Shown here: positions 16,857 to 28,108 of the stretch, in pieces
How the letters are laid out: each line of letters opens with the position of its first letter
How positions within the stretch are numbered: position 1 is the stretch's first letter
From: Fodinibacter sp963707895
GTDB taxonomy: Bacteria; Actinomycetota; Actinomycetes; Actinomycetales; Dermatophilaceae
Length of the DNA: 64,000 nucleotides
Assembly (NCBI GenBank): GCA_963707895.1
Contig: CAVPRS010000002.1
Coordinates: 434,001 to 498,000 of the forward strand
Reading direction: 5' to 3'
Made by a program: the position numbers and the translations under genes
The notes under the pieces: model-generated
The model's input: only the letters and a program-made list of their open reading frames with translations
What the model was told of the DNA's origin: nothing
The model's database searches: none

Positions 16857-18489
16857 CCGTGAGCTCGGCCTCGGGTTCGGCTTCCGGATCGGGGCTGCCC
16901 GGCTGACGGGTGGGCAGGCCACCGGTCGCGAAGAACGCGATGGCGGCCAGCAGCGCGAGCACGGTCAGGGCGCTGCGCAGACCGTCCAGTCGAGCCTGGG
17001 TGTTCTCCTCCACGATGGCCGTCGCCACCGCCTCGTCGACGCCGGCCTCGGCCAGTCCGGTCTCGAGCTGGGCGTCCGAGACGAAGGGGATCCCGCTGGC
17101 CAGCTCGACCTGCGCCTGCGAGCTCACTGACGCCGGCACCGCCTCGTTCGCTGCGATGCCGTTGAAGAACGACGAGCTCAGCGCCGAGATCAACACCGCT
17201 CCGGCGAGGGCCGTCCCGATCGACGCCCCGAGGTTCGTGAAGGTGTTCTGGATGCCGCCCACCTCACCGCTCTGCTCGTCCGGCACCGCCGAGACGGTCA
17301 CGGCACCCAGCTGCGACGAGAGGGCTCCGATCCCCAGGCCGGCCAGGAGCAGCGGGCCGGTGACGACCTCCGGGCCCGTGCCCAGGTCGAGGGCCCCCAG
17401 CAACGAGAGGATCCCGGCCAGCAGGGCGAGGAAGCCGATCCGCACGACGCGCCTCGGGGAGGCGTTCGGGAAGACCCGGGGCACACCGATCGCCGCGAGC
17501 AGCAGGGTCACCGAGAGCGGCATGATCCGCAGCCCGGTGTCGATCGCACTGAGCCCGAGGGCCACCGAGAGGTAGAGCGGCACGCAGAAGAACAGCCCGG
17601 CCTGGATCAGGAACTGGAAGAAGAAGGCCGACAACCCCTTCTGCAACCCCGGGATGCGAAGCATGGCCGGGTCGATCAGGGCCGAGCGCCCCAGCAGCAA
17701 CCGTCGCCTCTCCCACACGAGGAAGGCCCAGATGACGACGATCCCCGCCGCCACCAGCCACACCACGGGTGACAGCCCCGCCCAGACCGGCGCGTTGGGC
17801 TTGGGGTTGACGAACCCCCATGCCCCGGCCCGCAGGATGCCGAACACCACGAGCCCCAGTCCCAGCGCCGACAACCCCGTGCCGACCAGGTCCAGCGCCG
17901 CGTCCGGATCTGGCTCGGCATCGGCCATCCGGCGCGCGAGCACGAGGATCACGGCGACGATGACGACCTCGCCCGCGAACACCCAGCGCCACGAGGCGTA
18001 GGTGGTCAGGACGCCACCGATGAGCGGACCGGCGGCCACCGCGATGGCACCCGAGGCAGCAACCAGGCCGTAGGCCCGCGGACGTTCCGTCGCACCGAAG
18101 TTGGTCGCGACGAGCGCCACGATCGCCGGCATGATCAGGGCCGCACCCATGCCCTCGAGCAGCGACCAGCCCAGGATCAGCACCGGCAGGCTGGGTGCCA
18201 GCGCCGTCGTCAGCGACCCGGCGCCGTAGATGACGCAGCCGATCGCGAAGGCCCGCTTGCGGCCGAGGATGCCGCCGATCTTCCCGCCGGTGATCATCAG
18301 CGACGCCATCACCAGGGTGTAGAGCGTGATCGCGGTCTGGATGCCGGTCACGTCCGTGCCGACGTCCTCCGCCACCGTCGCGATCGAGACGTTCATGACC
18401 GAGCTGTCGAGCGTCATCAGGAACTGCGCCGCAGCCAGGGTGGTGAGGACGGTGGCCCCCGCGGTGCGGGTGGCGGTGTCGGTGCTCAT
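16834..18489 (-). CDS. MFS drug/proton antiporter, DHA2 (14-TMS) type
   Basis: A 551-residue major facilitator from ATG 18489. The DHA2 motif C is seen as LDSSVMNVSIATVAEDV in helix 1, with motif A (GGKIGGILGRKRAF) in loop 2-3 and motif C proper (GLVAASGAIAVAAGPLIGGVL) in helix 5. About fourteen hydrophobic segments follow and the tail is acidic/Pro-rich (PGSPDPEAEPEAELTVIPP). It probably exports drugs or amphiphiles. It interrupts the LysM/Rv3235-secA neighbourhood and its 3' end overlaps the convergent Rv3235-family gene. Confidence 0.86.
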   Translation of the reverse strand: MSTDTATRTAGATVLTTLAAAQFLMTLDSSVMNVSIATVAEDVGTDVTGIQTAITLYTLVMASLMITGGKIGGILGRKRAFAIGCVIYGAGSLTTALAPSLPVLILGWSLLEGMGAALIMPAIVALVATNFGATERPRAYGLVAASGAIAVAAGPLIGGVLTTYASWRWVFAGEVVIVAVILVLARRMADAEPDPDAALDLVGTGLSALGLGLVVFGILRAGAWGFVNPKPNAPVWAGLSPVVWLVAAGIVVIWAFLVWERRRLLLGRSALIDPAMLRIPGLQKGLSAFFFQFLIQAGLFFCVPLYLSVALGLSAIDTGLRIMPLSVTLLLAAIGVPRVFPNASPRRVVRIGFLALLAGILSLLGALDLGTGPEVVTGPLLLAGLGIGALSSQLGAVTVSAVPDEQSGEVGGIQNTFTNLGASIGTALAGAVLISALSSSFFNGIAANEAVPASVSSQAQVELASGIPFVSDAQLETGLAEAGVDEAVATAIVEENTQARLDGLRSALTVLALLAAIAFFATGGLPTRQPGSPDPEAEPEAELTVIPPAER

Positions 18490-18499
18490 GCAGGGGGCC

Positions 18500-19127
18500 T
18501 CAGGAGGTCGAGTGGTCTGACGGGTCCGCCTTGCGGAAGCGGCGGGGCACGGACGTCGAGTCTGGACCGACCGCCTTCTCCCCCGGCTCACCCGGCACGG
18601 GTGGCCCGTCCACATCCTCGGGGTCGACGAGGGTGGTGTCCTGGCTCGCGGTCGGGCGCGGCATCCAGTCGTAGACGACCCGGGTCCAGAGCACGAGGTC
18701 CTGCACCGAGCGCCGCTCCGGGCTGATGACGCACCAGAACAAGCCGATCGGGAAGACCACGCAGAAGCGCCGCGCGCAGCAGGGAGCGCAGCGGGCCGAG
18801 ACGGCGGCCCCGCCGGCCCACCACGCGCAGCCCCATGACCTGGTCGCCGTAGCTGCGCCCGAACAACCACCAGGACACGAAGAGGTAGAGGACGGCGAGG
18901 ACCAGCGCGGTGGTGAGGCTCGCCAGCAGGTGCCCGCTCGGCCACACGAAGGTCCGCGGGTCGAGGAGGAAGGTGAAGACCACGAGTCCGAGGTAGATCG
19001 ACCCGACCATGACTGCGACGATGGCGGCGTCGATCGTGTTGGCGACGACCCGGGTGACGACCCCGGCGGCGTGCCCCTGGTACGGACGCGCCTCACGGGG
19101 GATCGCGGAGATCTCCCGCCCCGTCAC
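18500..19127 (-). CDS. RDD-family membrane protein, frame broken once
   Basis: A roughly 209-residue membrane protein of the RDD family. The N-terminal part (REARPYQGHAAGVVTRVVANTIDAAIVAVMVG) has the R-x-x-A-N-x-I-D version of the RDD motif in helix 1. A second helix follows, then WWLFGRSYGDQVMGLRVVGRRG and LGPLRSLLRAA. The rest (FCVVFPIGLFWCVISPERRSVQDLVLWTRVVYDW) is in another frame; one extra base near 18765 explains the switch. The GTG at 19127 overlaps the repeat-protein stop (GTGA), so the two form one unit. RDD proteins are of poorly known, possibly transport, function. Confidence 0.75.
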
Positions 19128-19999
19128 GAGGTGCTCCCCTGGTCCGGGCCGACGCCGGCACGACGCCGACGGAACAGCGCCCGGTCGACCGCCCGGCTGA
19201 TCGCGTCGTCGGCGCCCATGCTCGTCATCCGCGCGCCGCGCACCGTCTCCGAGGCCATCGACCCGGTCGAGTCGCGGATGATCGCGGGCAGGTCGATGAC
19301 GTCGAGCACCTCCTCGACGATCCCGATCAGGTCGATCCGGGCGATGACGGCCTCGAGGTCGACCCGCTCGACCGCGGCGTCGAGGTCGACCGTCGCCACG
19401 ATCGCGTCCAGGTCGACCCGCCGGACCGCGGCATCCAGGTCGACCGTCGCCACGATCGCGTCCAGGTCGACCCGCCGGACCGCGGCATCCAGGTCGACCG
19501 TCGCCACGATCGCGTCCAGGTCGACCCGCCGGACCGCGGCATCCAGGTCGACGCGTGCCACCGCGGCGTCGAGGTCGACGGTCGAGACGATCCGGTCGAG
19601 GTCGACGTTGTCCTCGACCAGCCGGGTGAGGTCGAGCCGCTCGACGACCGTCGCGACGATGGCGGGCATCCACACGTCGAGCAGCGACTCGACCTGGCGG
19701 GTCAGCTCCTCACGGTCGGCACCCCCGGTGCGGGCCAGGTCCCCGACGAGCGTCGCGGGGTGGTAGCGCCTGGGCAGCAACGGCGGTCGCCACAACATCC
19801 GCGTCACGGGTGCGGTCAGGTGGTGCACGGTGCGCACCGCGACGATGGCGGCCCCGGCGGTGGCGCCGGCCACACCGAGGGCGACGTCGAGCACCAGCCG
19901 CGCCTCGGGCCCCAGGTGGGGCACCGCGACCGGCCGTCCTGAGGTCGTCAGCTCCTTGGACACCGCGCGTACCCGTCTCTCGGAGGCATCAGATCGCAC
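19124..19999 (-). CDS. Repeat protein with VDLDAxVxx nonapeptides
   Basis: A 291-residue protein, or 279 if the GTG at 19963 is used. A hydrophobic N-terminal stretch (LVLDVALGVAGATAGAAIVAV) is followed by a run of about eleven nine-residue units of the type VDLDAAVRR / VDLDAIVAT (about residues 120-230). A tail with a final hydrophobic DVIDLPAIIRDSTGSMASE follows. The nonapeptide register with D at fixed positions suggests a regular helical or beta-solenoid stack, probably anchored at the membrane. The nearby RDD gene is translationally coupled. I do not recognise a named family with a defined function. Part of the repeat is a perfect 54-bp DNA triplication. Confidence 0.7.
   Translation of the reverse strand: MRSDASERRVRAVSKELTTSGRPVAVPHLGPEARLVLDVALGVAGATAGAAIVAVRTVHHLTAPVTRMLWRPPLLPRRYHPATLVGDLARTGGADREELTRQVESLLDVWMPAIVATVVERLDLTRLVEDNVDLDRIVSTVDLDAAVARVDLDAAVRRVDLDAIVATVDLDAAVRRVDLDAIVATVDLDAAVRRVDLDAIVATVDLDAAVERVDLEAVIARIDLIGIVEEVLDVIDLPAIIRDSTGSMASETVRGARMTSMGADDAISRAVDRALFRRRRAGVGPDQGSTS
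19387..19548. repeat. Three perfect 54-bp tandem repeats inside the coding region
   Basis: Copies at 19387-19440, 19441-19494 and 19495-19548 are identical base for base. Each encodes two nonapeptides of the repeat protein on the minus strand. Identity at synonymous sites points to recent duplication or homogenisation, so copy number may vary between strains. The flanking nonapeptides are diverged. Confidence 0.95.
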
Positions 20000-20081
20000 G
20001 GTACCCGCCCGCGGCCCGGCCCGTCAGGGGCTGCCGGGAAACGCACCACGGGTCACCCGGCAGGGGTGAGCACCTGGGGGC

Positions 20082-20186
20082 TCAGCGGATCTGCCTCGTG
20101 ATCCGCTCGGTGGCGAGCCGGCTCAGCACGGCCATCGCGTCCTTCGCGGCTCCCGCGTCACCGGAGCGAACCCACAGGCTGCTCAC
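20082..20186 (-). CDS. Possible 34-residue peptide just downstream of secA
   Basis: A GTG-initiated frame reads VSSLWVRSGDAGAAKDAMAV and then LSRLATERITRQIR before TGA. Third positions are mostly G or C, as in real genes here. It lies in secA's own frame after secA's stop, with no evident ribosome-binding site. It could be a small ORF, a decayed gene end or chance. The rest of the 20000-20213 spacer shows nothing recognisable. Confidence 0.25.
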   Translation of the reverse strand: MSSLWVRSGDAGAAKDAMAVLSRLATERITRQIR

Positions 20187-20213
20187 GAGGTCCTGCGAGG
20201 GGGGCGAGCGGGG

Positions 20214-23105
<2,892 letters not shown>

Positions 23106-23272
23106 GAGTGGAACTCCCTTGGCGTGACAACATGACGGTCGCTCGACCGGACCTGCCTAGGGTAGTCGAGCCCGAAGCGCCCCACCGACCCGGCGGCGGG
23201 CACCCTCAAGGGGCAACGCGGCGCACCGCGGCGTGAGTTCCCCCCTGCCCCCGCAGGTGGTTGGGTGGAGGA

Positions 23273-24415
23273 GTGACCGGTATCCCGTACCCGGGCTGCG
23301 TGCCCGAGCTCACCGACGGGGTGGTGCGGCTGCGGGCCCACCGCCCGCAGGACGCCGAGCGGGTCGTGGAGCAGTCCACCGACCCGGAGTCGATGCGCTG
23401 GACGACGGTGCCGCGTCCCTACGGGCTGGATGACGCGCACGCCTTCCTCGCCGAGATCGAGCGGGACTGGACCGCACCCCGCGGCGTGCGGCGCTGGGCG
23501 GTCACCGACGCGACCGACCCCGACGGCCGCTACCTCGGCACCATCGACCTGCGGCCGGGCGGGGGCGGGGCCGCCGAGGTCGGCTTCGGCCTGCACCCCG
23601 AGGGCCGCGGGTCCGGGTTCATGGCCGGGGCGCTGCGGCTGGCGTCCCGCTGGTGGTTCGGCGAGGGCGGCACCCGCGTGCACTGGCTCGCCGTGCGGGG
23701 CAACTTCGCCTCGTGGCGCGTGGCCTGGTCGTGCGGCTTCAGCCACCACGGCACGATCCCCCAGTCGCACCCAGACCCCGACGACCCGAGCGCCCCGGCA
23801 CTCGACGTGTGGCGCGCCAGCCTGGGTGCCGACGACGTCATGGAGCCCCGCACGCCGTGGGAGGACGTGCCGGTGCTCGAGGCGGAGGAGGCCCACGGCA
23901 TCCGGCTGCGCCCCTGGCGCGACGCCGACGTGACCGCGCTCGAGCCGCGCGACCAGCCCGAGCACTACATGCCCGCCCGCGGGGTGCTCGACGCCGACAC
24001 CTTCCCCGAGTGGCTGATGATCCGGCGCGAGCAGATGTCGCTCGGTCGCGTGCTCAGCTGGTGCGCCGCCGACACCACGACGGATGCCGCGCTGGGCGAG
24101 GTGCTCGTGTTCGTCACCGAGGGCACCCTCGACGACGACACCGCCGAGCTCGGCTACCAGGTCGTGCCGAGCGCCCGCGGCCGCGGCGTCGCGAGCAACG
24201 GGGCGCGCACGCTGGTCGCCCACGCCTTCGCGTCCCGCGCCACCGGTGGGCTCGGCATGCGCCGCCTGGTCGCGCAGACGGCCGACGACAACGCCGCGAG
24301 CAACGCCGTGCTCGACCGGCTCGGGTTCACGATCTGGGGGCGCGAGAGCGCCGCCGACGTGCTGCCCGACGGCCGGGCGGTCGACGCCCTGCACTGGGAG
24401 CTGCTGCGCGACTGA
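23273..24415 (+). CDS. Double GNAT-domain N-acetyltransferase
   Basis: A roughly 380-residue cytosolic protein with two RimJ/RimL-like GNAT folds in tandem. Domain 1 (about residues 10-170) starts LTDGVVRLRAHRPQDAERVVEQ and has GFGLHPEGRGSGFMAGALRL as the acetyl-CoA loop. Domain 2 (about 205-380) starts IRLRPWRDADVTAL and has LGYQVVPSARGRGVASNGARTL. It ends with the conserved N-x-A-S-N-A-V-L-x-R-L-G-F in NAASNAVLDRLGF. The acceptor (a ribosomal protein N-terminus, peptide or small molecule) is unknown. GTG 23273 and an upstream TTG 23261 are both possible starts. Confidence 0.85.
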   Translation: MTGIPYPGCVPELTDGVVRLRAHRPQDAERVVEQSTDPESMRWTTVPRPYGLDDAHAFLAEIERDWTAPRGVRRWAVTDATDPDGRYLGTIDLRPGGGGAAEVGFGLHPEGRGSGFMAGALRLASRWWFGEGGTRVHWLAVRGNFASWRVAWSCGFSHHGTIPQSHPDPDDPSAPALDVWRASLGADDVMEPRTPWEDVPVLEAEEAHGIRLRPWRDADVTALEPRDQPEHYMPARGVLDADTFPEWLMIRREQMSLGRVLSWCAADTTTDAALGEVLVFVTEGTLDDDTAELGYQVVPSARGRGVASNGARTLVAHAFASRATGGLGMRRLVAQTADDNAASNAVLDRLGFTIWGRESAADVLPDGRAVDALHWELLRD

Positions 24416-24429
24416 CCCTCGCCGACGCG

Positions 24430-25473
24430 TCAGCCGGTGAGGCCGATGGCGTAGGACCCGAACGACGCACAGGTGCCGCCGATGCCGCACGTGGTGCTGA
24501 GCGAGCCGACCGGGCTGTAGCTGTCGTACTGGACGGTGATGTTCCCGTCCTTGTCGTAGTCGAGGAACTTCAGGTTGATGAAGCCGACCACCCGGTACTG
24601 CGTGTTCGAGCCGTTCCCGGTGACCTTGTCGTACACCGGGAAGGCGAAGGTCTGGCCCTTGACCGTGTCGAGAGCGCTGCGCACCGGACCGGCGTTGATC
24701 TTGTTGCCGGGTGTCCCGTCAACGGTGATCGTCGGCGGGGTGCCGGTGATGGTGAGGTCGATGTCGCACCCGTTGACGATGGCATCGGCCAGCGTCGGCG
24801 TGCCGTTGCCGCCGCAGTCCAGCCATCCCCAGTTGCCCGAGCCGCCGCCCTTGCCCGTGCAGTCGGCCTTCCAGACCTTGTCCACGTCGATGACCTCGAT
24901 CGGGTAGGGACTCGAGGTGGCCCGGGACATGATCGCCCTGGCCTCGTCGTCACAGATGGCGAGCGGGAAGGCCCCACCGTTCATGCTCCCGACGACACTG
25001 AGTCCGGCGCTCGCCTGGCGGGTGGCCTTGATCGAGCTGATGCCGGCGAGCCTGCCGAGGGTGGTCGGCACGTCGCGCTGCACGGTGACCTTCACGCGCA
25101 GGATGCCCGCGGCATCGCAGGTCAGTGAGGTCTGCACGTCGACCTGGCCGGTGGAGGACTTCAGGTCGTAGGGCCGGTTGGCGTCGGCCTGCTTCTTCGC
25201 GATCGCGAGGGCCTGGCCGGCGTCGTTCGAGAGGATCGACGCGCAGGTCGGAGCGACGGCGGCGTTGCTGGAGAGGCCGGTTCGCTTGGCGCCGGCGATG
25301 GCCAGGGCGCCGCTGTCGGCACCGGCGGCGAACGCCTGGGCCTGCGCGTAGGCGATGCCGAGGTCGAGGGTGAAGGCCAGGAGAATCATCATCGGCACCA
25401 GGAGGAGGCCGACGAGCATGGCCACTCCCCCGCGCTCGTCGCGCTGCGCGACCCTTCGGCCGGACCGGTTCAT
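24430..25473 (-). CDS. TadG-like pseudopilin/pilus assembly protein (orphan copy)
   Basis: A 347-residue protein from ATG 25473, coupled by ATGA to the TadE gene upstream. The N-terminus (RDERGGVAMLVGLLLVPMMILLAFTLDLGIAYAQAQAF) is the TadG-like membrane/processing region, followed by an A-D-S-G-A-L-A helix. The large extracytoplasmic part is rich in small polar residues and holds scattered cysteines (LDCGGNGTPTL, GCDIDLTI, TCGIGGTCASF). The C-terminus GSYAIGLTG resembles GTYAVVPAG of the TadG at 42702, indicating paralogy. It probably works with the main Tad system or a minor pilus. Confidence 0.75.
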   Translation of the reverse strand: MNRSGRRVAQRDERGGVAMLVGLLLVPMMILLAFTLDLGIAYAQAQAFAAGADSGALAIAGAKRTGLSSNAAVAPTCASILSNDAGQALAIAKKQADANRPYDLKSSTGQVDVQTSLTCDAAGILRVKVTVQRDVPTTLGRLAGISSIKATRQASAGLSVVGSMNGGAFPLAICDDEARAIMSRATSSPYPIEVIDVDKVWKADCTGKGGGSGNWGWLDCGGNGTPTLADAIVNGCDIDLTITGTPPTITVDGTPGNKINAGPVRSALDTVKGQTFAFPVYDKVTGNGSNTQYRVVGFINLKFLDYDKDGNITVQYDSYSPVGSLSTTCGIGGTCASFGSYAIGLTG

Positions 25474-25979
25474 GAGGTGTACTCGCACTGGAAGTTCCCC
25501 TTCGATCCCAGGTTCACCGAGCTCATGAAGGGCACGGGGAACGGCGGAGACGACGTGTAGCTGAGCTGCACCGCGAGGTCGCTCACGGTCGCGCTGGGCC
25601 CGGACGAGCCCGTACAGGGGAAGGACGAGCTGGCACCGGTGGCGGAGGCCGAGCCGGCGGGGAGCGAGCAGGTGCCGCCCGCGCCGGTCACGGTCACCCC
25701 GATGCTGAGTGGCGTGGCGCCGACCGCACCGGAGGACGCACCGACGCGGGCCTTGCTGGCCACCTGGCCACAGGTCAGCTTGGCGCCGGCGACGCTCGGC
25801 AGGACTCCGGCCCGGGCGGCATCGCGGGCTGCGGTGTTGTAGGCGATCTGCTGGGCGAAGATGAACCCGAAGTCGATGATCGCGCCGATGATCAGGATGA
25901 GCACCGGCAGCACCAGGGCGAACTCGACCGCCGAAGCGCCCCGTTCCGGACGCCGACGCCCTGAGCGACGAATGTTCAC
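25470..25979 (-). CDS. TadE-like pseudopilin (orphan copy)
   Basis: A 169-residue type IVb pseudopilin. After a short basic leader the sequence GASAVEFALVLPVLILIIGAIIDFGFIFAQQIAYNTAARDAARAG gives the TadE prepilin-peptidase motif (cleavage before the ASAVEF/SAVEF segment), the membrane helix and the conserved N-x-A-A-R-x-A-A-R. Two C-terminal cysteine pairs may form disulfides. The GTG at 25979 has AGGGA seven bases upstream. Cotranscribed with the TadG-like gene, 10 kb from the main tad operon. Confidence 0.8.
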   Translation of the reverse strand: MNIRRSGRRRPERGASAVEFALVLPVLILIIGAIIDFGFIFAQQIAYNTAARDAARAGVLPSVAGAKLTCGQVASKARVGASSGAVGATPLSIGVTVTGAGGTCSLPAGSASATGASSSFPCTGSSGPSATVSDLAVQLSYTSSPPFPVPFMSSVNLGSKGNFQCEYTS

Positions 25980-26002
25980 GCGATCCCTGCCGATCGTTGA
26001 CG

Positions 26003-26026
26003 AGGACCCCGGTCGTCCGGGGTCCT
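26003..26026. promoter_or_regulatory. 10-bp perfect hairpin in TadE leader
   Basis: AGGACCCCGG at 26003-26012 and CCGGGGTCCT at 26017-26026 form a strong four-base-loop hairpin, 24 bases upstream of the orphan tadE start and 108 bases beyond the ycaQ-like stop. It could end the upstream transcript or shape the tadE leader. No T-run follows. Confidence 0.5.
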
Positions 26027-26041
26027 GCACACGAGTTTGAC

Positions 26042-26077
26042 AGTTCCTGAGAACTTTCTTATCCACCGAACGGTCGA
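26042..26077. promoter_or_regulatory. Candidate control region of orphan tadE/tadG
   Basis: An A/T-rich island holding the inverted repeat AGTTC-CTGA-GAACT (26042-26055) and the 12-mer CCGAACGGTCGA (26066-26077). The same 12-mer, in the other orientation, occurs upstream of the flp pilin operon at 45374-45385. Role inferred from this sharing. Confidence 0.4.
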
Positions 26078-26133
26078 GATGTCCTACCCCACGAGGACGT
26101 TCTCGTCACAGGGGATCCGCGGTGCCACAGGAG

Positions 26134-27352
26134 TCACGACGGGCCGGTCGCCGCCCAGTCGACGGCCGGAAGAGCGAGCCACCCCGCGAGCAGGGCGAGC
26201 TCGGCGTCGAGCTCGGCGCGGTCCTCGGGACCACCCCGCCCCGGCTCCCACGTGCACCGGCGCACGCGCAGCACCCCGGCGGCGCGGTCCGACTTGAGGT
26301 CGACCCGCGCCACGAGGTCCTCGCCGAGCAGGAAGGGCAGCACGTAGTAGCCGTGCACGCGCTGCTCCTCGGGCACGTAGATCTCGAGCCGGAAGTCGAA
26401 GCCGAAGATCGCCCGGGTGCGGTCGCGCTGCCAGACCAGGGAGTCGAACGGCGACAGGAGCGCCCTCGCGGCGACCCGCCGTGGCCGACGGGCGTCGCGG
26501 TGCAGGTAGACCGGCCGGTGCCAGCCCTGCACGGTGGCGGGTAGCAGGGTGCCGTCGGCGACGAGAGCCGCGATCGCCGGCCGGGCCTGCTCGGGCGAGA
26601 GCCGGAAGTAGTCGCGCAGGCACTGCTCCGAGCCGACCCCGTGCGCGCGGGCCGAGATCTCGACCAGCCGGCGGAAGGCCTCGTCCTCGCTGGGCCGGGT
26701 GCTGGGGTCCAGGGCGGGTGCCCGAAGTGCCGGCGGCAGCACCCGGCTCGGCAGCGCGTAGCGACGCTCGAACGAGGTGGTGCGGCCCGCGCTGGACACC
26801 TCGCCGGCCCAGAACAGGTGCTCCAGGGCGTTCTTGACCAGCGACCAGTTCCACCCCCACTGCTCGCGCTCGCGGGGCAGGTCGTGCGCGAGGGCGACCT
26901 CGACCTCCCGGCTGGTCAGCGGGCCACGTCGAGCGACCTCGGCGAGCACGCCGGCGACCAGCTCGGGGTGCTCGTGGGCGACCCCGCGCATGCCGCCCCA
27001 GGCGTCGGAGCCGGCGCGGCGCATCCGGAAGTCGAGGAGCGGCCAGGTCGACGGGGGCACGAGCGACGCCTCGTGGGCCCAGTACTCGACGACCCGCCGC
27101 GGTGCGACGTCGCGGGCCCGGTCGAGCAGGCGCACGGTCGTAGGGGCCGAGACGGGAGAAGAACGGCAGGTACTGGCTGCGCACGACGACGTTGACGCTG
27201 TCGATCTGCACGACCCCGACCGTGTCGACGACCCGTTGCAGGTCGCGGGTGCCGGGCAGCAGCGGGCGCGGCCGCGCGAAGCCCTGGGCCGCGAGCGCGA
27301 TGCGCCGGGCGGCCCGGGTGGAGAGGTGCACGCCGAGCGGCGGGTCACTCAT
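26134..27352 (-). CDS. YcaQ/AlkZ-type winged-helix DNA glycosylase, frame broken once
   Basis: A roughly 405-residue protein of the HTH_42 (AlkZ/YcaQ) family, whose members unhook interstrand crosslinks and remove alkylated bases. The N-terminus (RAARRIALAAQGF ... VGVVQIDSVNVVVRSQYLPFFSRLGPYDR) is one frame. The rest begins at RLLDRARDVAPRRVVEYWAHEASLVP, which carries the family's W-x-H-E-A-S-L motif. It ends with LSPFDSLVWQRDRTRAIFGFDFRLEIYVP and a C-terminal beta domain (GYYVLPFLLGEDLVARVDLKSDR). The break is near 27138. ATG 27352 overlaps the preceding regulator's stop by eight bases. Confidence 0.83.
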
Positions 27353-28037
27353 CCGTGGGGAGCAGGTGCTGCCGGTGCGCGTAGACCGCGGCCTCGACCC
27401 GCGAGTGCAGGTGGAGCTTCTCGAGGATGTTGCGGACGTGGTTCTTGACGGTGTTCTCGGAGATGACCAGCTCGTCGGCGATCTCGCGGTTGGCGCGACC
27501 GCGGGCCACGAGCCGCAGCACCTCGACCTCGCGGTCGGTGAGCAGCGGTGCGCTGCCCGAGATGGGCTCGGGCTCCTGGCTGAGCCGGGTGAACTCGGTG
27601 AGCAGGGTGGCCGCCATCCCGGGAGGGATGATCGCCTGGCCGTCGTACACCCGGCGGATCGCGTCGGCCACCTCCTCCCCGGGCAGGTCCTTGAGCAGGT
27701 AGCCGCTGGCACCGGCCTTGATCGCCTCGAACAGGTCGGACTCGTCGTCGGACATGGTCAGCATGAGGATGCGGGCCGAGGGCACGGCCTCGCGGATGAG
27801 GCGGCACGCCTCGATGCCGCCGACGCCGGGCATCCGGACGTCCATGAGCACGACCTCGGGGTTGACCCGCTGGCACACCTCGACGGCCTCGGCGCCGTTC
27901 GAGGCCTCGCCGACGACCTGCGCCGTGCCGTCGAGCTCGACGACCACCTGCATCCCGCGCCGGTAGAGGTCGTGGTCGTCGGCGATCATGACCCGGATCG
28001 GGGTCGGCGAAGCAGCGCCGACCACCTCACCAGTCAC
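27345..28037 (-). CDS. NarL/FixJ-family response regulator
   Basis: A 230-residue two-component regulator. The receiver domain has the acidic pair in IADDHDLYRRG, the phospho-acceptor in EVVLMDVRMPG, and the conserved Thr/Lys positions in LTMSDDES and GYLLKDLP. The LuxR-type HTH is LLTDREVEVLRLVARGRANREIADELVISENTVKNHVRNIL. GTG 28037 has GGTGA eight bases upstream; an in-frame GTG at 28052 is an alternative. No sensor kinase is adjacent, so it is an orphan regulator or paired elsewhere. It shares a transcript with the glycosylase. Confidence 0.88.
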   Translation of the reverse strand: MTGEVVGAASPTPIRVMIADDHDLYRRGMQVVVELDGTAQVVGEASNGAEAVEVCQRVNPEVVLMDVRMPGVGGIEACRLIREAVPSARILMLTMSDDESDLFEAIKAGASGYLLKDLPGEEVADAIRRVYDGQAIIPPGMAATLLTEFTRLSQEPEPISGSAPLLTDREVEVLRLVARGRANREIADELVISENTVKNHVRNILEKLHLHSRVEAAVYAHRQHLLPTDE

Positions 28038-28108
28038 ATCGTCACCGTGCACGGCCTCATCGTCGCAGGTCCGGGCAGAACCGCCCATACCTACCCCCCA
28101 AGAAACTC

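Noticed and set aside
19387..19548. Regular 54-bp repeats as a possible CRISPR array
   Set aside because: Units are contiguous with no spacers and encode an in-frame nonapeptide repeat.
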